Counted from the first letter of the stretch, positions 35,337-44,295 are shown. The stretch: 64,000 bases of DNA from Hyphomicrobium sp. 99 (GCF_000384335.2 NZ_KQ031382.1:1612001-1676000); one strand, 5' to 3'. The notes: generated from the sequence alone by a model not told the origin. Made by a program: numbers and translations.

Positions 35337-35454
35337 GGGGAACCTCCAACGGCAACGCGACGCCCGCCAACGTCCCCAAAACACCGCCGCGCGTCAACTA
35401 TCAGCACGAAAATTATTCGTAGGCCCTCGTTGGAGGATTTCAGCGCAATGAAGA

Positions 35455-35485
35455 AAAGGCGCGGCCTACGGGCGCGCGCCTTTTC
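35455..35485 (-). terminator. Rho-independent terminator for the phosphate transporter gene
   Basis: Ten-base perfect stem AAAAGGCGCG / CGCGCCTTTT around an 11-base loop, ending in TTTTC on the reverse strand. It lies 49 bases beyond the stop of the pit gene and before the start of the next reverse-strand gene. The A run on the other side makes it usable in both directions. Confidence 0.8.
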
Positions 35486-35533
35486 AAACTTGTTCTGATG
35501 TCTGCCGAAGCCCGCCGTCGCGGGGTTTGCGGA

Positions 35534-37159
35534 TCAGAACACTTTCGAGAAGATGACGTAGAGCGACCCGGCGAGAACGATCGAGACCGGAAGCGTCAGC
35601 ACCCAAGCCATGAGCAGGTTGCGCACGGTCGACCACTGTAGTCCCGAGCCGTTGGCAGCCATTGTTCCCGCCACACCCGACGACAAGACGTGGGTTGTCG
35701 AAACCGGCAAGCCGTATGCGTCGGCCGCTCCAATGGTTGCCATGGCGATGAGCTCAGCAGAAGCACCTTGCGCGTAGGTCAGATGCGTCTTGCCGATCTT
35801 CTCGCCCACCGTCACGACGATGCGCTTCCAGCCGATCATCGTGCCGAGGCCGAGAGCTATCGCGACCGCCACCTTGACCCAGAGCGGGATAAAGCGCGTG
35901 GCCTTGTCGAGCGAGCCCTTGAACGCCGTGATCGATTTGACGTCGTCGGCCTTCAGGTTGTTGGCTTTGTCCTTGAGCAGGAAGCGGAGCGCTTCCGACG
36001 CCAAGTACATGTCGTTACGAACGTTCGAGACGGCGGCCGCCGGGACCTTGTCGAGCGCACCGTACGTTTCGACCTGCTGAGAGATCTCACGAACCAAAGC
36101 GGCGAGGCTCGGATACGTGCCCTCGTTGATCGTGCGCGACGAGATGTACGATTCAACGGCCGGACGCGGGTTGCCCAGAACGTTATAGCCCGAAGCCTGC
36201 TTCTCGATCACCGCAGCGGCACTCGCGGCGTTCGCCTTGAACTCGACGATCTGCGACGGGCCCGGCGTCCGGTTCAGAGCGTAGGCCATCGGGACGGTAC
36301 CGATGAGGATGAGCATAATGAGGCCCATGCCCTTCTGTCCGTCGTTCGAACCGTGCGCGAACGAAACGCCGGTGCAGGTGAGGATCAGAAGGCCACGGAT
36401 CCACCACGGCGGCGGCTGGGTGCCTGCGGGCTCCTTGTAAAGGGCGGGATTGCGGATGATGAATTTCAGGATGAGAAGCAGAGCCGCCGCGCAGGTGAAG
36501 CCGACGACCGGCGATACCAGCAGCGAGGTGCCGATTTCCTGAGCTTTGCCCCAATCGACGCCCGAGGTGCCGTTGCCGCCGTGCAGCAATGAGTTCGCGA
36601 CGCCGACGCCGATGATCGAGCCGATCAGCGTGTGCGACGACGATGACGGCAGGCCAAGCCACCAGGTGCCGAGGTTCCAGATGATGGCGGCAATCAACAG
36701 CGCGAACACCATCGCGAAGCCGGCGCTCGATCCGACCTGCAGGATGAGTTCGACGGGAAGCAATGAGATGATGCCGAAGGCGACGGCGCCGGTCGAAAGC
36801 AGCACGCCGAGGAAGTTGAAGAAGCCGGACCAGAGCACAGCAACGTTGGCCGGCATTGAGTGCGTGTAGATGACAGTCGCGACGGCGTTGGCGGTGTCGT
36901 GGAAGCCGTTGACGAATTCGAAGCCGAGAGCGATCAGCAGCGCAACGCCCAGCAACAGGAAAGGCAGCCACGTCGTGACCGGAACGTTTGCGGCTTCGAT
37001 ATCCTGATAGAGACTGTAGGCAGTGAAGAACAGGCCGCCGGCCAACAGCGCCAGGAAGATGAGCACCGTAATCGGGCTCGTGCCGTGATCGAGTTTGGGC
37101 TTGCTACTTGGTGTGCCGGCCGCCCCGGCGAGTGCCCCGCTCAACGCCACGTCAGACAT
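35534..37159 (-). CDS. pit: Low-affinity inorganic phosphate transporter, Pit family
   Basis: 541 residues from ATG 37159, which has GGAG just upstream; longer in-frame readings have no support. Many membrane helices. The two inverted PHO4 signatures are present: ALGFEFVNGFHDTANAVATVIYT near residue 75 and the C-terminal GAADAYGLPVSTTHVLSSGV block, plus SFAHGSNDGQKGMGLI and WLGLPSSSSHTLIGS. Pit carriers import metal-phosphate complexes with protons. A soluble insert of about 130 residues lies between the halves (roughly 330-460), a long form seen in several Proteobacteria. A strong terminator follows. No phoU-like partner gene is adjacent. Confidence 0.9.
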   Translation of the reverse strand: MSDVALSGALAGAAGTPSSKPKLDHGTSPITVLIFLALLAGGLFFTAYSLYQDIEAANVPVTTWLPFLLLGVALLIALGFEFVNGFHDTANAVATVIYTHSMPANVAVLWSGFFNFLGVLLSTGAVAFGIISLLPVELILQVGSSAGFAMVFALLIAAIIWNLGTWWLGLPSSSSHTLIGSIIGVGVANSLLHGGNGTSGVDWGKAQEIGTSLLVSPVVGFTCAAALLLILKFIIRNPALYKEPAGTQPPPWWIRGLLILTCTGVSFAHGSNDGQKGMGLIMLILIGTVPMAYALNRTPGPSQIVEFKANAASAAAVIEKQASGYNVLGNPRPAVESYISSRTINEGTYPSLAALVREISQQVETYGALDKVPAAAVSNVRNDMYLASEALRFLLKDKANNLKADDVKSITAFKGSLDKATRFIPLWVKVAVAIALGLGTMIGWKRIVVTVGEKIGKTHLTYAQGASAELIAMATIGAADAYGLPVSTTHVLSSGVAGTMAANGSGLQWSTVRNLLMAWVLTLPVSIVLAGSLYVIFSKVF

Positions 37160-37463
37160 GTTCTCCTGCCCCCAGAATATGCATTTCGAGGGACCTAACG
37201 CCGCTTTTATTGCAGTGTAGTGACAATTGCTCGAGGGGAAGGAGACAACGCCATACAGCCATTTCGCGGGGAGAAATCTTTTGGCGCGCTGCGCTTCTCG
37301 CGAACGCCCCATTTGAACCCCGCTAGCAAAAAAGACGGCGCTCTTTACCGAAAATTCCTGCTGAGCATTTCACTTAATCTTCGTTCGCTTTTCGGGAACC
37401 CCTTCGTAGCGTAGCGGAGCAGCTCAGGACCGGCTGTGACCACCTCTCGGGGAGAGAAGAAGA

Positions 37464-37730
37464 ATGAAGATCGCGAAATTGATTTTGCTTGGAGTGTTCG
37501 CTCTGGGCGCGAGCGCATCGGCGGAAGCTGCAACTTCGGCGCCGAAGCTGCACGCACCGGGGGTAGCGACCTCCGTTAAGGCTTCGAAGGACGAGAAGAA
37601 AAAGCCCGCGCATGCGCACCGCGCGCACAAGCATAAGCACAAGGTCGCGCAAGCGACTGCGAAGCCCAAGCCGCACAAGCCGGCCGTGCACAAGGCTCAC
37701 GCGAAGAAGGTCAAGAAGGACAAGCACTAA
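37464..37730 (+). CDS. Small Lys/His-rich secreted protein
   Basis: 88 residues. MKIAKLILLGVFALGASASAEA is a clear Sec signal peptide with a likely cut after AEA. The mature part of about 66 residues is strongly basic, with alternating Lys/His/Ala tracts (AHAHRAHKHKHKV, KPKPHKPAVHKAHAKKVKKD) and almost no hydrophobic residues, so it should be unfolded. A GGAG site precedes ATG 37464 and a strong terminator follows, giving a single-gene unit. Possible roles are metal (Zn, Cu, Ni) binding through histidines or electrostatic binding to cell-envelope polymers; neither is shown. Similar short signal-peptide-plus-basic proteins are common in this order but uncharacterised. Confidence 0.75.
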   Translation: MKIAKLILLGVFALGASASAEAATSAPKLHAPGVATSVKASKDEKKKPAHAHRAHKHKHKVAQATAKPKPHKPAVHKAHAKKVKKDKH

Positions 37731-37772
37731 CCCTGATCGCGTTCCGGCCGGGGGGCGGGATAGCGTCATCAG

Positions 37773-37832
37773 CCGCCAAAGGGCACTTTCCGTTTCGCGT
37801 TCGGAAAGTGCCCTTGGCGGGTTTGTTTTTTT
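37773..37832 (+). terminator. Strong rho-independent terminator
   Basis: A very long stem, CCGCCAA-GGGCACTTTCCG against CGGAAAGTGCCC-TTGGCGG, with a short TTTCGCGTT-type loop, followed by GTTTG and a run of seven T. It lies 42 bases after the small basic secreted protein's stop. Confidence 0.9.
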
Positions 37833-37853
37833 AAGGGGCCCATATCTGCAAAG

Positions 37854-37886
37854 TTCGTCATCCCGGCGCGGGCCGGGATCCCGTCA
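37854..37886 (+). repeat. REP-like palindrome, type A
   Basis: TTCGTCATCCCGGCGCGGGC then CGGGATCCCGTCA; stem CCCGGC/GCCGGG. Lies 72 bases before the GIY-YIG gene and faces the inverted copy at 38316-38353 on the gene's other side. Confidence 0.85.
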
Positions 37887-37957
37887 ACGCGCAACACGAA
37901 GACTTGCTCGGTCTGCGACCGATGCTGCACTGTCTCGCACCGTAAGAGGGTGGTCCG

Positions 37958-38296
37958 GTGCGCAGCAAATCACCGTGCGTCTACATATTGGCGAGCGGCC
38001 AAAACGGCACGCTCTACATCGGCGTCACGAGCGATCTTCACGCGCGTATGGCCCAACACACCCAGAAGCTGATACCGGGTTTTACCGAACGATATGACGT
38101 GTCGCATCTCGTCTACTTCGAGTTCCATCCGACGCTCGAGCAGGCCATCGGACGCGAGAAGCAACTGAAGGAATGGCGGCGACAGTGGAAACTGCGCTTG
38201 ATCGAGCAAATGAACCCGCAATGGCTTAACTTGTTCGACCCGCAAACCGGCGAGATCAGCGCTGGCCCGTTTGATAGGTCGGAGCAGAGTACCTGA
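37958..38296 (+). CDS. Single-domain GIY-YIG nuclease family protein (YhbQ/UvrC-N-like)
   Basis: 112 residues. VYILASGQNGTLYIGVTSDLHAR carries the two defining strands (here VYI and YIG) and the conserved Arg; QAIGREKQLKEWRRQWKLRLIE holds the metal-binding Glu and the family's RExQLKxW block. Start is GTG 37958 with AAGAGGG upstream. Single-domain members resemble homing endonucleases and the 3' nuclease half of UvrC; cellular role is mostly unknown. The gene is framed by inverted REP-like palindromes (37854-37886 and 38316-38353), with the right copy beginning 19 bases after its stop. This placement suggests a link between nuclease and repeat, analogous to REP-associated transposases (inference). 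Confidence 0.88.
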   Translation: MRSKSPCVYILASGQNGTLYIGVTSDLHARMAQHTQKLIPGFTERYDVSHLVYFEFHPTLEQAIGREKQLKEWRRQWKLRLIEQMNPQWLNLFDPQTGEISAGPFDRSEQST

Positions 38297-38315
38297 CTAA
38301 ATGCCAGCTGACGCC

Positions 38316-38353
38316 TGTCTGGGTGCCGACCTTCGTCGGCATGACGGTGGGTG
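38316..38353 (-). repeat. REP-like palindrome, type B
   Basis: TGTCTGGGTGCCGACCTTCG then TCGGCATGACGGTGGGTG; stem GCCGAC/GTCGGC. Inverted relative to the type A copy at 37854-37886; matches 31131-31170 over the TGTCTGGGTGCC start and the GGCATGACGG end. Confidence 0.82.
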
Positions 38354-38440
38354 AGGGGACGCCTCGGCTCATACCCGTCCATCTCACTACGTGAAAATTA
38401 CTTCCCATCGTCATGTCACCCGACCGAAAGCCTCCCCACT

Positions 38441-38472
38441 CCCGTCATCCCGGCGCAGGCCGGGATCCAGCC
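38441..38472 (+). repeat. REP-like palindrome, type A
   Basis: CCCGTCATCCCGGCGCAGGC then CGGGATCCAGCC; stem CCCGGC/GCCGGG. Third full type A copy in the window. Confidence 0.83.
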
Positions 38473-38563
38473 AAGCCAGAAACAAACAAGGCGCCCCTTG
38501 CGGAAGCGCCTTGAAGAATACGGTCGTCTTCGACGAGTCTAGCGCTGGATCCCCGAACACGAT

Positions 38564-38583
38564 CCCCCGGATCAAGTCCGGGG
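38564..38583 (-). repeat. Second palindrome family (CCCGGA/TCCGGG type)
   Basis: CCCCCGGATCAAGTCCGGGG with flanking GATC and GTCACGC. Reverse complement reads GTGACCCCGGACTTGATCCG, a widespread intergenic palindrome form in alphaproteobacteria. It lies 28 bases beyond the nrdJ stop and could also act as a transcript-end hairpin. Confidence 0.65.
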
Positions 38584-38610
38584 TCACGCGTTCGAGGACG
38601 ACGAGTTAGA

Positions 38611-41600
38611 TCAAGAACACCCACTCGTGCTTCCGCACGTGTCGCACTTCAGGCAGGTGCCGTTACGCACCATCGTGAAGTTGTGGCACTCGCTGCACGA
38701 GACGCCTTCGTAACCGCGCAATTTCGCTTCCGAGACGCGCTGCTTGAAGATCTCCGATTTCGTCAGCATCGGCGATGAAGAAGCAACCGCGTGAACAGTT
38801 TCGGTCACTGAAGCGAGAGCGTTGGCGCCGTGCGTCAGCGTCTGCTCCACATACCGCGAACTGACGTCGTAGCTTCCCGTGCTCTGAACGGCGGCGGCGC
38901 CAAGCGATGAAGCTTTCTGTCCGCTTGTCGTCGTGCTGCTGGCAAGCCGGACGATCGGATTGCCGCGAACAAGACCCTTCGACACGTTCTTCAGAACGGC
39001 TTCCGGCAGATCGAGCGCCAGTTGCTCGTCCGTCGTGTCATCGCTCGAGCCGAGACCCGTCTCGCCGACGATCTCGCGCGGATCAACGTGCGCAAGATCA
39101 TGACGGCCGAGGTACGACACAGCGAGTTCGCGGAAGATGTAGTCGAGGATGGACGTCGCATTCTTGATCGTCTCGTTGCCCTGCACGAGGCCGGCCGGTT
39201 CGAAGCGCGTGAAGGTGAAGGCTTCCACGTACTCTTCGAGCGGCACGCCGTACTGCAGACCGAGCGAGATGGCGATGGCGAAGTTGTTCATCAACGAGCG
39301 GAAGGCGGCGCCTTCCTTGTGCATGTCGATGAAGATCTCGCCGAGACGCCCGTCGTCGTATTCGCCGGTTCTGAGGTACACCTTGTGGCCGCCGACGGCT
39401 GCCTTCTGCGTGTAACCCTTGCGCCGGCCCGGAAGCTTGGCGCGATCCTGCGCTGCTGCTTCCTCTTTCACGTAAACGATGCGTTCGACGATTTTCTCGA
39501 CGATCTTTTCCGTAACCGCTGCCGTGCGCGCTGCCATCGGTTGAGACATCAGCGCGTCCGCGGCTTCCTCGGCATCCTCGACGTCATCGCCGAGGATCTG
39601 GCTGTTCAACGGTTGCGAGAGCTTCGAGCCGTCGCGGTAGAGCGCGTTGGCCTTGAGCGCCAGCTTCCACGACAGCATGTAGGACTGCTTGCAATCCTCA
39701 ACCGTCGCGTCGTTCGGCATGTTGATCGTCTTCGAGATCGCGCCCGAGATGAACGGCTGTGACGCCGCCATCATGCGGATGTGGCTCTCGACGGACAGGT
39801 AACGCTTGCCTTTCTTGCCGCACGGATTGGCGCAATCGAAGACCGCCAGATGTTCGGGCTTCAGGTGCGGTGCGCCTTCGAGCGTCATCGCTCCGCAGAC
39901 GTGCTCGTTCGCAGCGTCCACGTCCTTCTTCGTGAAGCCGAGGTGCGCGAAGAGATCGAACGACGGATCGTTGAGCTTGTCGGCCGGAACGCCGAGCGTC
40001 TCGGTCAGGAAGGTATCGCCGAGCGTCCAGCGGTTGAACACGAACTTGATGTCGAACGCAGTGCCGAGACCCTTTTCGATCTTGGCGAGCGCTTCATCCG
40101 TGAAGCCGCGGGCTTTGAGCGACTGCGTGTTGATCGCAGGCGCTTGAGCGAGCGACCCGTGGCCGACGGCGTAGACTTCCATCTCCGCGATCTGGCTTGG
40201 ACGATAGCCGAGTGCGCGCAACGCTTCCGGAACCGACTGGTTGATGATCTTGAAGTAGCCGCCGCCTGCGAGCTTCTTGAACTTGACGAGCGCGAAGTCG
40301 GGTTCGATGCCGGTCGTATCGCAGTCCATCACGAGGCCGATCGTGCCGGTGGGTGCGACAACGGTTGCCTGCGCGTTGCGATAACCGTGCTCCTGGCCGA
40401 GTTCGAGTGCGCTATCCCAGGCGCGCTTTGCAGCCTCGCCAAGGCGTTCGTCCTTCAACGACGCATGGTCGAGCGGAACGGGCGCCGTTGCGAGCTTCTC
40501 GTAGAACTCCGATTCACCGTGAGCGGCGCGGCGATGGTTGCGCATCACGCGCAGCATGTCCTGCGCGTTCGGCCCGTATCCCGGGAACGGCCCGAGTTCC
40601 GCCGACATTTCCGCACTCGTCGCATAGGCGACGCCGGTCATGATCGCGGAAATCGCGCCGCAGATCGCACGTCCCTCAGCCGAGTCGTAGGGAATGCCCG
40701 ACGACATCAGCAAGCCGCCGATGTTCGCAAAGCCAAGGCCGAGCGTGCGGTAACGGTAGGAAAGCTCGGCAATCTGACGCGACGGGAACTGCGCCATCAG
40801 AACCGAGATCTCGAGCACGATCGTCCAGAGGCGGCAGCCGTGCTCGTAGGCTTCGATGTCGAACGACGTATCTTCGCGACGGAAGCGCAAGAGATTGAGC
40901 GACGCGAGATTGCACGCCGTATCGTCGAGGAACATGTATTCCGAGCACGGATTCGAGGCGCGGATCGGTCCCGACTGCGGGCACGTGTGCCAGTCGTTGA
41001 TCGTCGTGTGGAACTGGATGCCGGGATCGGCCGAAGCCCACGCCGCAAAACCGATCTGCTCCCAGAGATCCTGAGCGCGGATCGTCTTCGTGACTTTGTC
41101 GTTGAGACGGGCGCGGAGATTCCAGTCCTTGTCGTCGGCGACAGCATTCAGGAATTCATCGGTGACGCGAACCGAGTTGTTCGAGTTCTGGCCGGCGACC
41201 GTCAGATAGGCTTCGCTGTCCCAATCCGTATCGTAGGTGTCGAACGAGATTTCCTTGTAGCCCTGCTTGGCGAACTGAACGACGCGGAGAATGTAGTTCT
41301 GCGGAACGCCGTCGCGCTTGGCTTCGCGGATCGCGATCTTGAGCTTCGGATTTTTCGTCGGCTCGAAGCAGGCGTCACCCTCGGCTTCGCAATTGACGCA
41401 AGCCTTCATGACGGCCTTGAGCCGCTTCTGACAGATCTTGGAACCGGTGACGAGGGCTGCAACCTTCTGCTCCTCGCGCACCTTCCAGGTGATGTATTCC
41501 TCGATATCGGGATGATCGACATCGACAACGACCATCTTGGCCGCGCGACGCGTCGTGCCGCCCGACTTGATGGCGCCCGCCGCACGGTCGCCGATCTTCA

Positions 41601-42372
41601 GGAAGCTCATCAGGCCCGACGAGCGTCCGCCGCCCGATAGCTTTTCATTGGCGCCACGGAGCGAGGAGAAGTTCGAGCCCGTGCCGGAACCGTATTTGAA
41701 GAGACGCGCTTCGCGGACCCAGAGATCCATGATGCCGCCCTCGTTGACGAGGTCGTCGGCAACCGACTGGATGAAGCACGCATGCGGCTGCGGGTGCTCG
41801 TAAGCGGACGTCGAGTTGACGAGCTCGCCCGTCTGATAATCGACGTACATATGGCCCTGGCCCGGGCCGTCGATGCCATAGGCCCAGTGCAGGCCGGTGT
41901 TGAACCACTGCGGCGAGTTCGGAGCCGCCATCTGCATCGCGAGCATGTAGCGAAGCTCGTCGAAGAAGGCCTGCGCATCGCCTTCGGACGTGAAGTAGCC
42001 GCCCTTCCAACCCCAATAGGTCCACGTGCCGGCGAGGCGGTCGAAGACCTGCCGCGCGTCCGTCTCGCCGCCGAAGCGCTCATTCTCGGGGAGTTCAGCA
42101 AGTGCGGCTTCGTCGGGCGCCGAGCGCCAGAGCCACGAGGGAACCTGCGTTTCTTCGCAACGGCGGAGGCGGCGCGCGACGCCCGCCTTGCGGAAGTACT
42201 TCTGCGCCAGAATGTCTGCTGCGACCTGACTGAAGTGCTCGGGAACGTCGAAGCCATCGAGCTTGAAAACGATAGAACCATCGGGATTCTTGATTTCGGA
42301 CGTCGCACGCCGGAACGGGATCGAGGCATAAGGCGAAAGTCCGGCTTCAGTGAAACGCCGTGTAATCTTCAT
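38611..42372 (-). CDS. nrdJ: Adenosylcobalamin-dependent (class II) ribonucleotide reductase
   Basis: 1253 residues from ATG 42372, which begins [15 protein letters not shown], the family N-terminus; the in-frame extension to 42501 is not family-like. Visible class II features are [54 protein letters not shown] (active-site region) and [22 protein letters not shown]-terminal zinc ribbon, [22 protein letters not shown], probably carries the re-reducing cysteines. It makes deoxyribonucleotides with B12 as radical source, independent of oxygen. It appears monocistronic with a long leader. A pair of NrdR-box-like sites lies about 390-430 bases upstream, and nrdR itself is in this window. Confidence 0.95.
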   Translation of the reverse strand: MKITRRFTEAGLSPYASIPFRRATSEIKNPDGSIVFKLDGFDVPEHFSQVAADILAQKYFRKAGVARRLRRCEETQVPSWLWRSAPDEAALAELPENERFGGETDARQVFDRLAGTWTYWGWKGGYFTSEGDAQAFFDELRYMLAMQMAAPNSPQWFNTGLHWAYGIDGPGQGHMYVDYQTGELVNSTSAYEHPQPHACFIQSVADDLVNEGGIMDLWVREARLFKYGSGTGSNFSSLRGANEKLSGGGRSSGLMSFLKIGDRAAGAIKSGGTTRRAAKMVVVDVDHPDIEEYITWKVREEQKVAALVTGSKICQKRLKAVMKACVNCEAEGDACFEPTKNPKLKIAIREAKRDGVPQNYILRVVQFAKQGYKEISFDTYDTDWDSEAYLTVAGQNSNNSVRVTDEFLNAVADDKDWNLRARLNDKVTKTIRAQDLWEQIGFAAWASADPGIQFHTTINDWHTCPQSGPIRASNPCSEYMFLDDTACNLASLNLLRFRREDTSFDIEAYEHGCRLWTIVLEISVLMAQFPSRQIAELSYRYRTLGLGFANIGGLLMSSGIPYDSAEGRAICGAISAIMTGVAYATSAEMSAELGPFPGYGPNAQDMLRVMRNHRRAAHGESEFYEKLATAPVPLDHASLKDERLGEAAKRAWDSALELGQEHGYRNAQATVVAPTGTIGLVMDCDTTGIEPDFALVKFKKLAGGGYFKIINQSVPEALRALGYRPSQIAEMEVYAVGHGSLAQAPAINTQSLKARGFTDEALAKIEKGLGTAFDIKFVFNRWTLGDTFLTETLGVPADKLNDPSFDLFAHLGFTKKDVDAANEHVCGAMTLEGAPHLKPEHLAVFDCANPCGKKGKRYLSVESHIRMMAASQPFISGAISKTINMPNDATVEDCKQSYMLSWKLALKANALYRDGSKLSQPLNSQILGDDVEDAEEAADALMSQPMAARTAAVTEKIVEKIVERIVYVKEEAAAQDRAKLPGRRKGYTQKAAVGGHKVYLRTGEYDDGRLGEIFIDMHKEGAAFRSLMNNFAIAISLGLQYGVPLEEYVEAFTFTRFEPAGLVQGNETIKNATSILDYIFRELAVSYLGRHDLAHVDPREIVGETGLGSSDDTTDEQLALDLPEAVLKNVSKGLVRGNPIVRLASSTTTSGQKASSLGAAAVQSTGSYDVSSRYVEQTLTHGANALASVTETVHAVASSSPMLTKSEIFKQRVSEAKLRGYEGVSCSECHNFTMVRNGTCLKCDTCGSTSGCS

Positions 42373-43057
42373 ATGTAGGTGCCCCCGAGATTTCGCGGCA
42401 GACGGACATTCGCCCGCTTGCCGTATGGAATGATTGCCTCGCGCCGGACCCTGCTTTCCGACGCTTAGACGGGATGACAAACGCATTACTGACGCACACA
42501 ACGGCCGAGTTCAGAGCGCACATCTCCGCACCAGCGACGACGGTCGGTGACCGCGATCTGCCGGCGTTTGCCGACCACAAAGGTGTTTGATGGCGACGAG
42601 GTGCTCGTGCGCTACTCTGGACGCGACTGGAAACTACGCTTGGAAACTGTTGCCCTCAACTTGGCGATAGCCCGATCCACGCTTCCCTCATCGGACCGTC
42701 GCACGTTCGCCGTACAGTCACAAAGCTAGGACGATTCGAGCCGCTCGTCACGCTTTCTAGGATATATATTGGGGTGGCAGCGGCAACAAAGCACTACATC
42801 TAGTGGTGTTAACAACTTCCAGCGGGTTGCCGTGTTTCCGGCCCAAACCCCTATGTTTCACCTTGATAAAATCAGGTTCAGCATGTGGACGAACGTGAAT
42901 AGACACCATTTTGCTCAGCCCACGACCAAGAAGCTTAGTGCGATTCCGCACCTTGTCTGTTGCGCCACTGCATCGCCTCCCTACAGTCTGGACATCTGCA
43001 CCGCGGAGCAGCTAAGTCGACACGACAAGCGGCGGCGGGAAAAAGGACCCTAAGGAC
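42373..43057. other. Long divergent intergenic region, nrdJ leader and NDUFA12 promoter side
   Basis: About 685 bases between nrdJ (reverse) and the NDUFA12 gene (forward). It holds the two NrdR-box-like palindromes at 42760-42805 with a possible promoter. If that promoter serves nrdJ, its message has an untranslated leader of roughly 380 bases. I find no convincing coding frame and no complete cobalamin riboswitch. Confidence 0.55.
42760..42805 (-). promoter_or_regulatory. Tandem NrdR boxes overlapping a putative nrdJ promoter
   Basis: Box 2 (42792-42805) is CACTACATCTAGTG, fitting the NrdR core CACWA-N4-TWGTG exactly. Box 1 (42760-42773) is GGATATATATTGGG, matching 5 of 6 most conserved positions of acaCwAtATaTwGtgt. 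Their centres are 32 bases apart, three helical turns, as is typical for cooperative NrdR binding. On the reverse strand a TTGTTG (42784-42789), a 17-base spacer and TATATC (42761-42766) could be a -35/-10 pair, with box 1 over the -10. The sites are unusually far (about 390 bases) from the nrdJ start. Confidence 0.62.
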
Positions 43058-43456
43058 ATGAGCTTACTCAGCGAGATCTTCAGCTGGTGGGGCGGCAACA
43101 CCTGGGGCACGAGATTATTCACGTGGCGTAAGGGCAAGCTCGTCGGCCAAGACGAGTTCGGAAATCGCTATTTCGTGCAGAAGAGCGGCGTCGGCCCGCT
43201 TGGCGTGCCGGCCAGATGGGTCATTTATCCGAAGCTCTCGGAGGCTAGCCAGGTGCCGCCGGATTGGCACGGCTGGCTCCATTACACGGTCGATACACCG
43301 CCGACTGAGGAGCGTTATCATCCCCGCCACTGGCAGAAGCCGCATCAGATGAACCTGACCGGCACGCCGCAGGCATATCGCCCGAAAGGCTCGATCCTGG
43401 GCAAAGGCGAGCGCGCCAAGTCGACGAGCGATTATAAGGCCTGGAAGCCGCACTAA
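43058..43456 (+). CDS. NADH:ubiquinone oxidoreductase accessory subunit, NDUFA12 family
   Basis: 132 residues. IFSWWGGNTWGTRLFTWRKGKLVGQDEFGNRYF is the family's core block (mitochondrial B17.2: GxTxGTxxFtxrxGxxVGxDxxGNxYYe). RWVIYPKLSEASQVPPDWHGWLHYTVDTPPTE and the W-x-K-PHxxNLTGTPxAYRPxGS tail complete it. This small soluble subunit sits on the peripheral arm of complex I and is found in alphaproteobacteria and mitochondria. The nuo operon itself is not in the window, and the stand-alone location beside a DUF2155 gene is the usual alphaproteobacterial arrangement. Start ATG 43058 follows AAGGAC. Confidence 0.95.
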   Translation: MSLLSEIFSWWGGNTWGTRLFTWRKGKLVGQDEFGNRYFVQKSGVGPLGVPARWVIYPKLSEASQVPPDWHGWLHYTVDTPPTEERYHPRHWQKPHQMNLTGTPQAYRPKGSILGKGERAKSTSDYKAWKPH

Positions 43457-43549
43457 TCGCGCCAATCGAAAAATCGCCCGCTTTGAGGCTCAAGCGAAGG
43501 CCTTGCTGGGCAAGCGCGCTCCACTGGATGCCCCTGACTGGATTTTGAA

Positions 43550-44137
43550 TTGAGAAAGCCGTTGCTTTTGAATCTCGCGCCGAGCGTAGGGCCACTCCGG
43601 CGCGGAACCGCCGCTATGTCGCTGCCGCTTGTGCTCGCCGCCGTCATGGCCGCCGTGGTGACGCCCGCTCGTGCCGATCGTATCGAAAATCAGGTCGCGG
43701 TTTTTTCCGCGCTCGATAAGGTTACGGCGCACATCTCGAAATTCGAGGTGACGATCGGACAAACGGCGACTTTTGGTGCTTTGAAGGTCACGCCGCACGC
43801 CTGCTATTCGCGGCCGCCAACGGAAGAGCCCAAAACGACGACATTCGTCGAGATCGACGAAACGCAGCTCGACGGTTCGGAAAAACGAATTTTCACCGGA
43901 TGGATGTTCGCCGAGAGCCCCGGCATCTACGGCCTGGAACATCCGACGTATGACGTCTGGCTGACGGAATGCAACAAGCCGATTAGAACCATCGCCGAGC
44001 AGGCGCCGGGCGCCACTCCGGGAGCCGTCACCGAGGCGCCGCCGGACGCCCCGGGTCAAGCAGCGCCGGAAAGTGGCTATCAGGACAACGGCGACGCTGC
44101 ATCCGACCAGGATTTCCGCCGCCGCGTTCGCCGCTAG
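43550..44137 (+). CDS. DUF2155 domain secreted protein
   Basis: 195 residues from TTG 43550. The signal region (basic LRRGTAA, then MSLPLVLAAVMAAVVTPARA) points to export with cleavage near ARA-D. ATG 43616 would start just before the hydrophobic core and is an alternative. The mature domain NQVAVFSALDKVTAHISKFEVTIGQTATFGALKVTPHACYSRPPTEEP, followed by FTGWMFAESPGIYGLEHPTYDVWLTEC, is the DUF2155 signature with two conserved cysteines that may pair. A Pro/Ala-rich tail of about 50 residues follows. Periplasmic, function not established; next to the NDUFA12 gene as in many alphaproteobacteria. Confidence 0.88.
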   Translation: MRKPLLLNLAPSVGPLRRGTAAMSLPLVLAAVMAAVVTPARADRIENQVAVFSALDKVTAHISKFEVTIGQTATFGALKVTPHACYSRPPTEEPKTTTFVEIDETQLDGSEKRIFTGWMFAESPGIYGLEHPTYDVWLTECNKPIRTIAEQAPGATPGAVTEAPPDAPGQAAPESGYQDNGDAASDQDFRRRVRR

Positions 44138-44142
44138 TTTGC

Positions 44143-44290
44143 CGTCATCCTCGGACGAGCGCGGCAAAACCGCGTCGAAGTCCGGGGATCCAGCGTCAAG
44201 AGGGTCGAAGACGCAATATCGCGCCTCCAGCGAGTCTAACGTTGGAGTCCCGATCGGCCTCGCGTCGCTCGTCCGCTCGAGAATGACGAA
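44143..44290. repeat. Degenerate palindromic repeat region
   Basis: GTCATCCTCGGACGAGCG is followed by CCGCGTCGAAGTCCGGGGATC and then a second partial copy (GGAGTCCCGATCGGCC, GCTCGTCCGCTCGAGAATGAC). It resembles worn REP-like elements lying between the DUF2155 and hemB stops. Boundaries are approximate. Confidence 0.45.
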
Positions 44291-44295
44291 TGCTG

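Larger units (their letters stand above)
38297..38610. other. Repeat-rich intergenic region
   Basis: About 314 bases between the GIY-YIG gene and the nrdJ stop. It contains a type B REP-like copy, a type A copy and a second palindrome family (each annotated). I see no gene. Confidence 0.6.

Noticed and set aside
39781..41640. Long open frame (619 codons) antisense to nrdJ
   Set aside because: Arg/Glu/Asp-rich product typical of the reverse frame of a GC-rich gene; nrdJ is unmistakable on the other strand.
42347..42580. 77-codon frame in the nrdJ leader, running into the gene's start
   Set aside because: No ribosome binding site or motif; could be an upstream leader peptide but nothing supports it.
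42960..43005. Cobalamin riboswitch-like fragment (GCGCCACTGC followed by AGTCTGGACATCTGC, recalling the B12 box)
   Set aside because: Only two short resemblances are present; the rest of the conserved core is missing, and the gene downstream (NDUFA12) is not B12-related.
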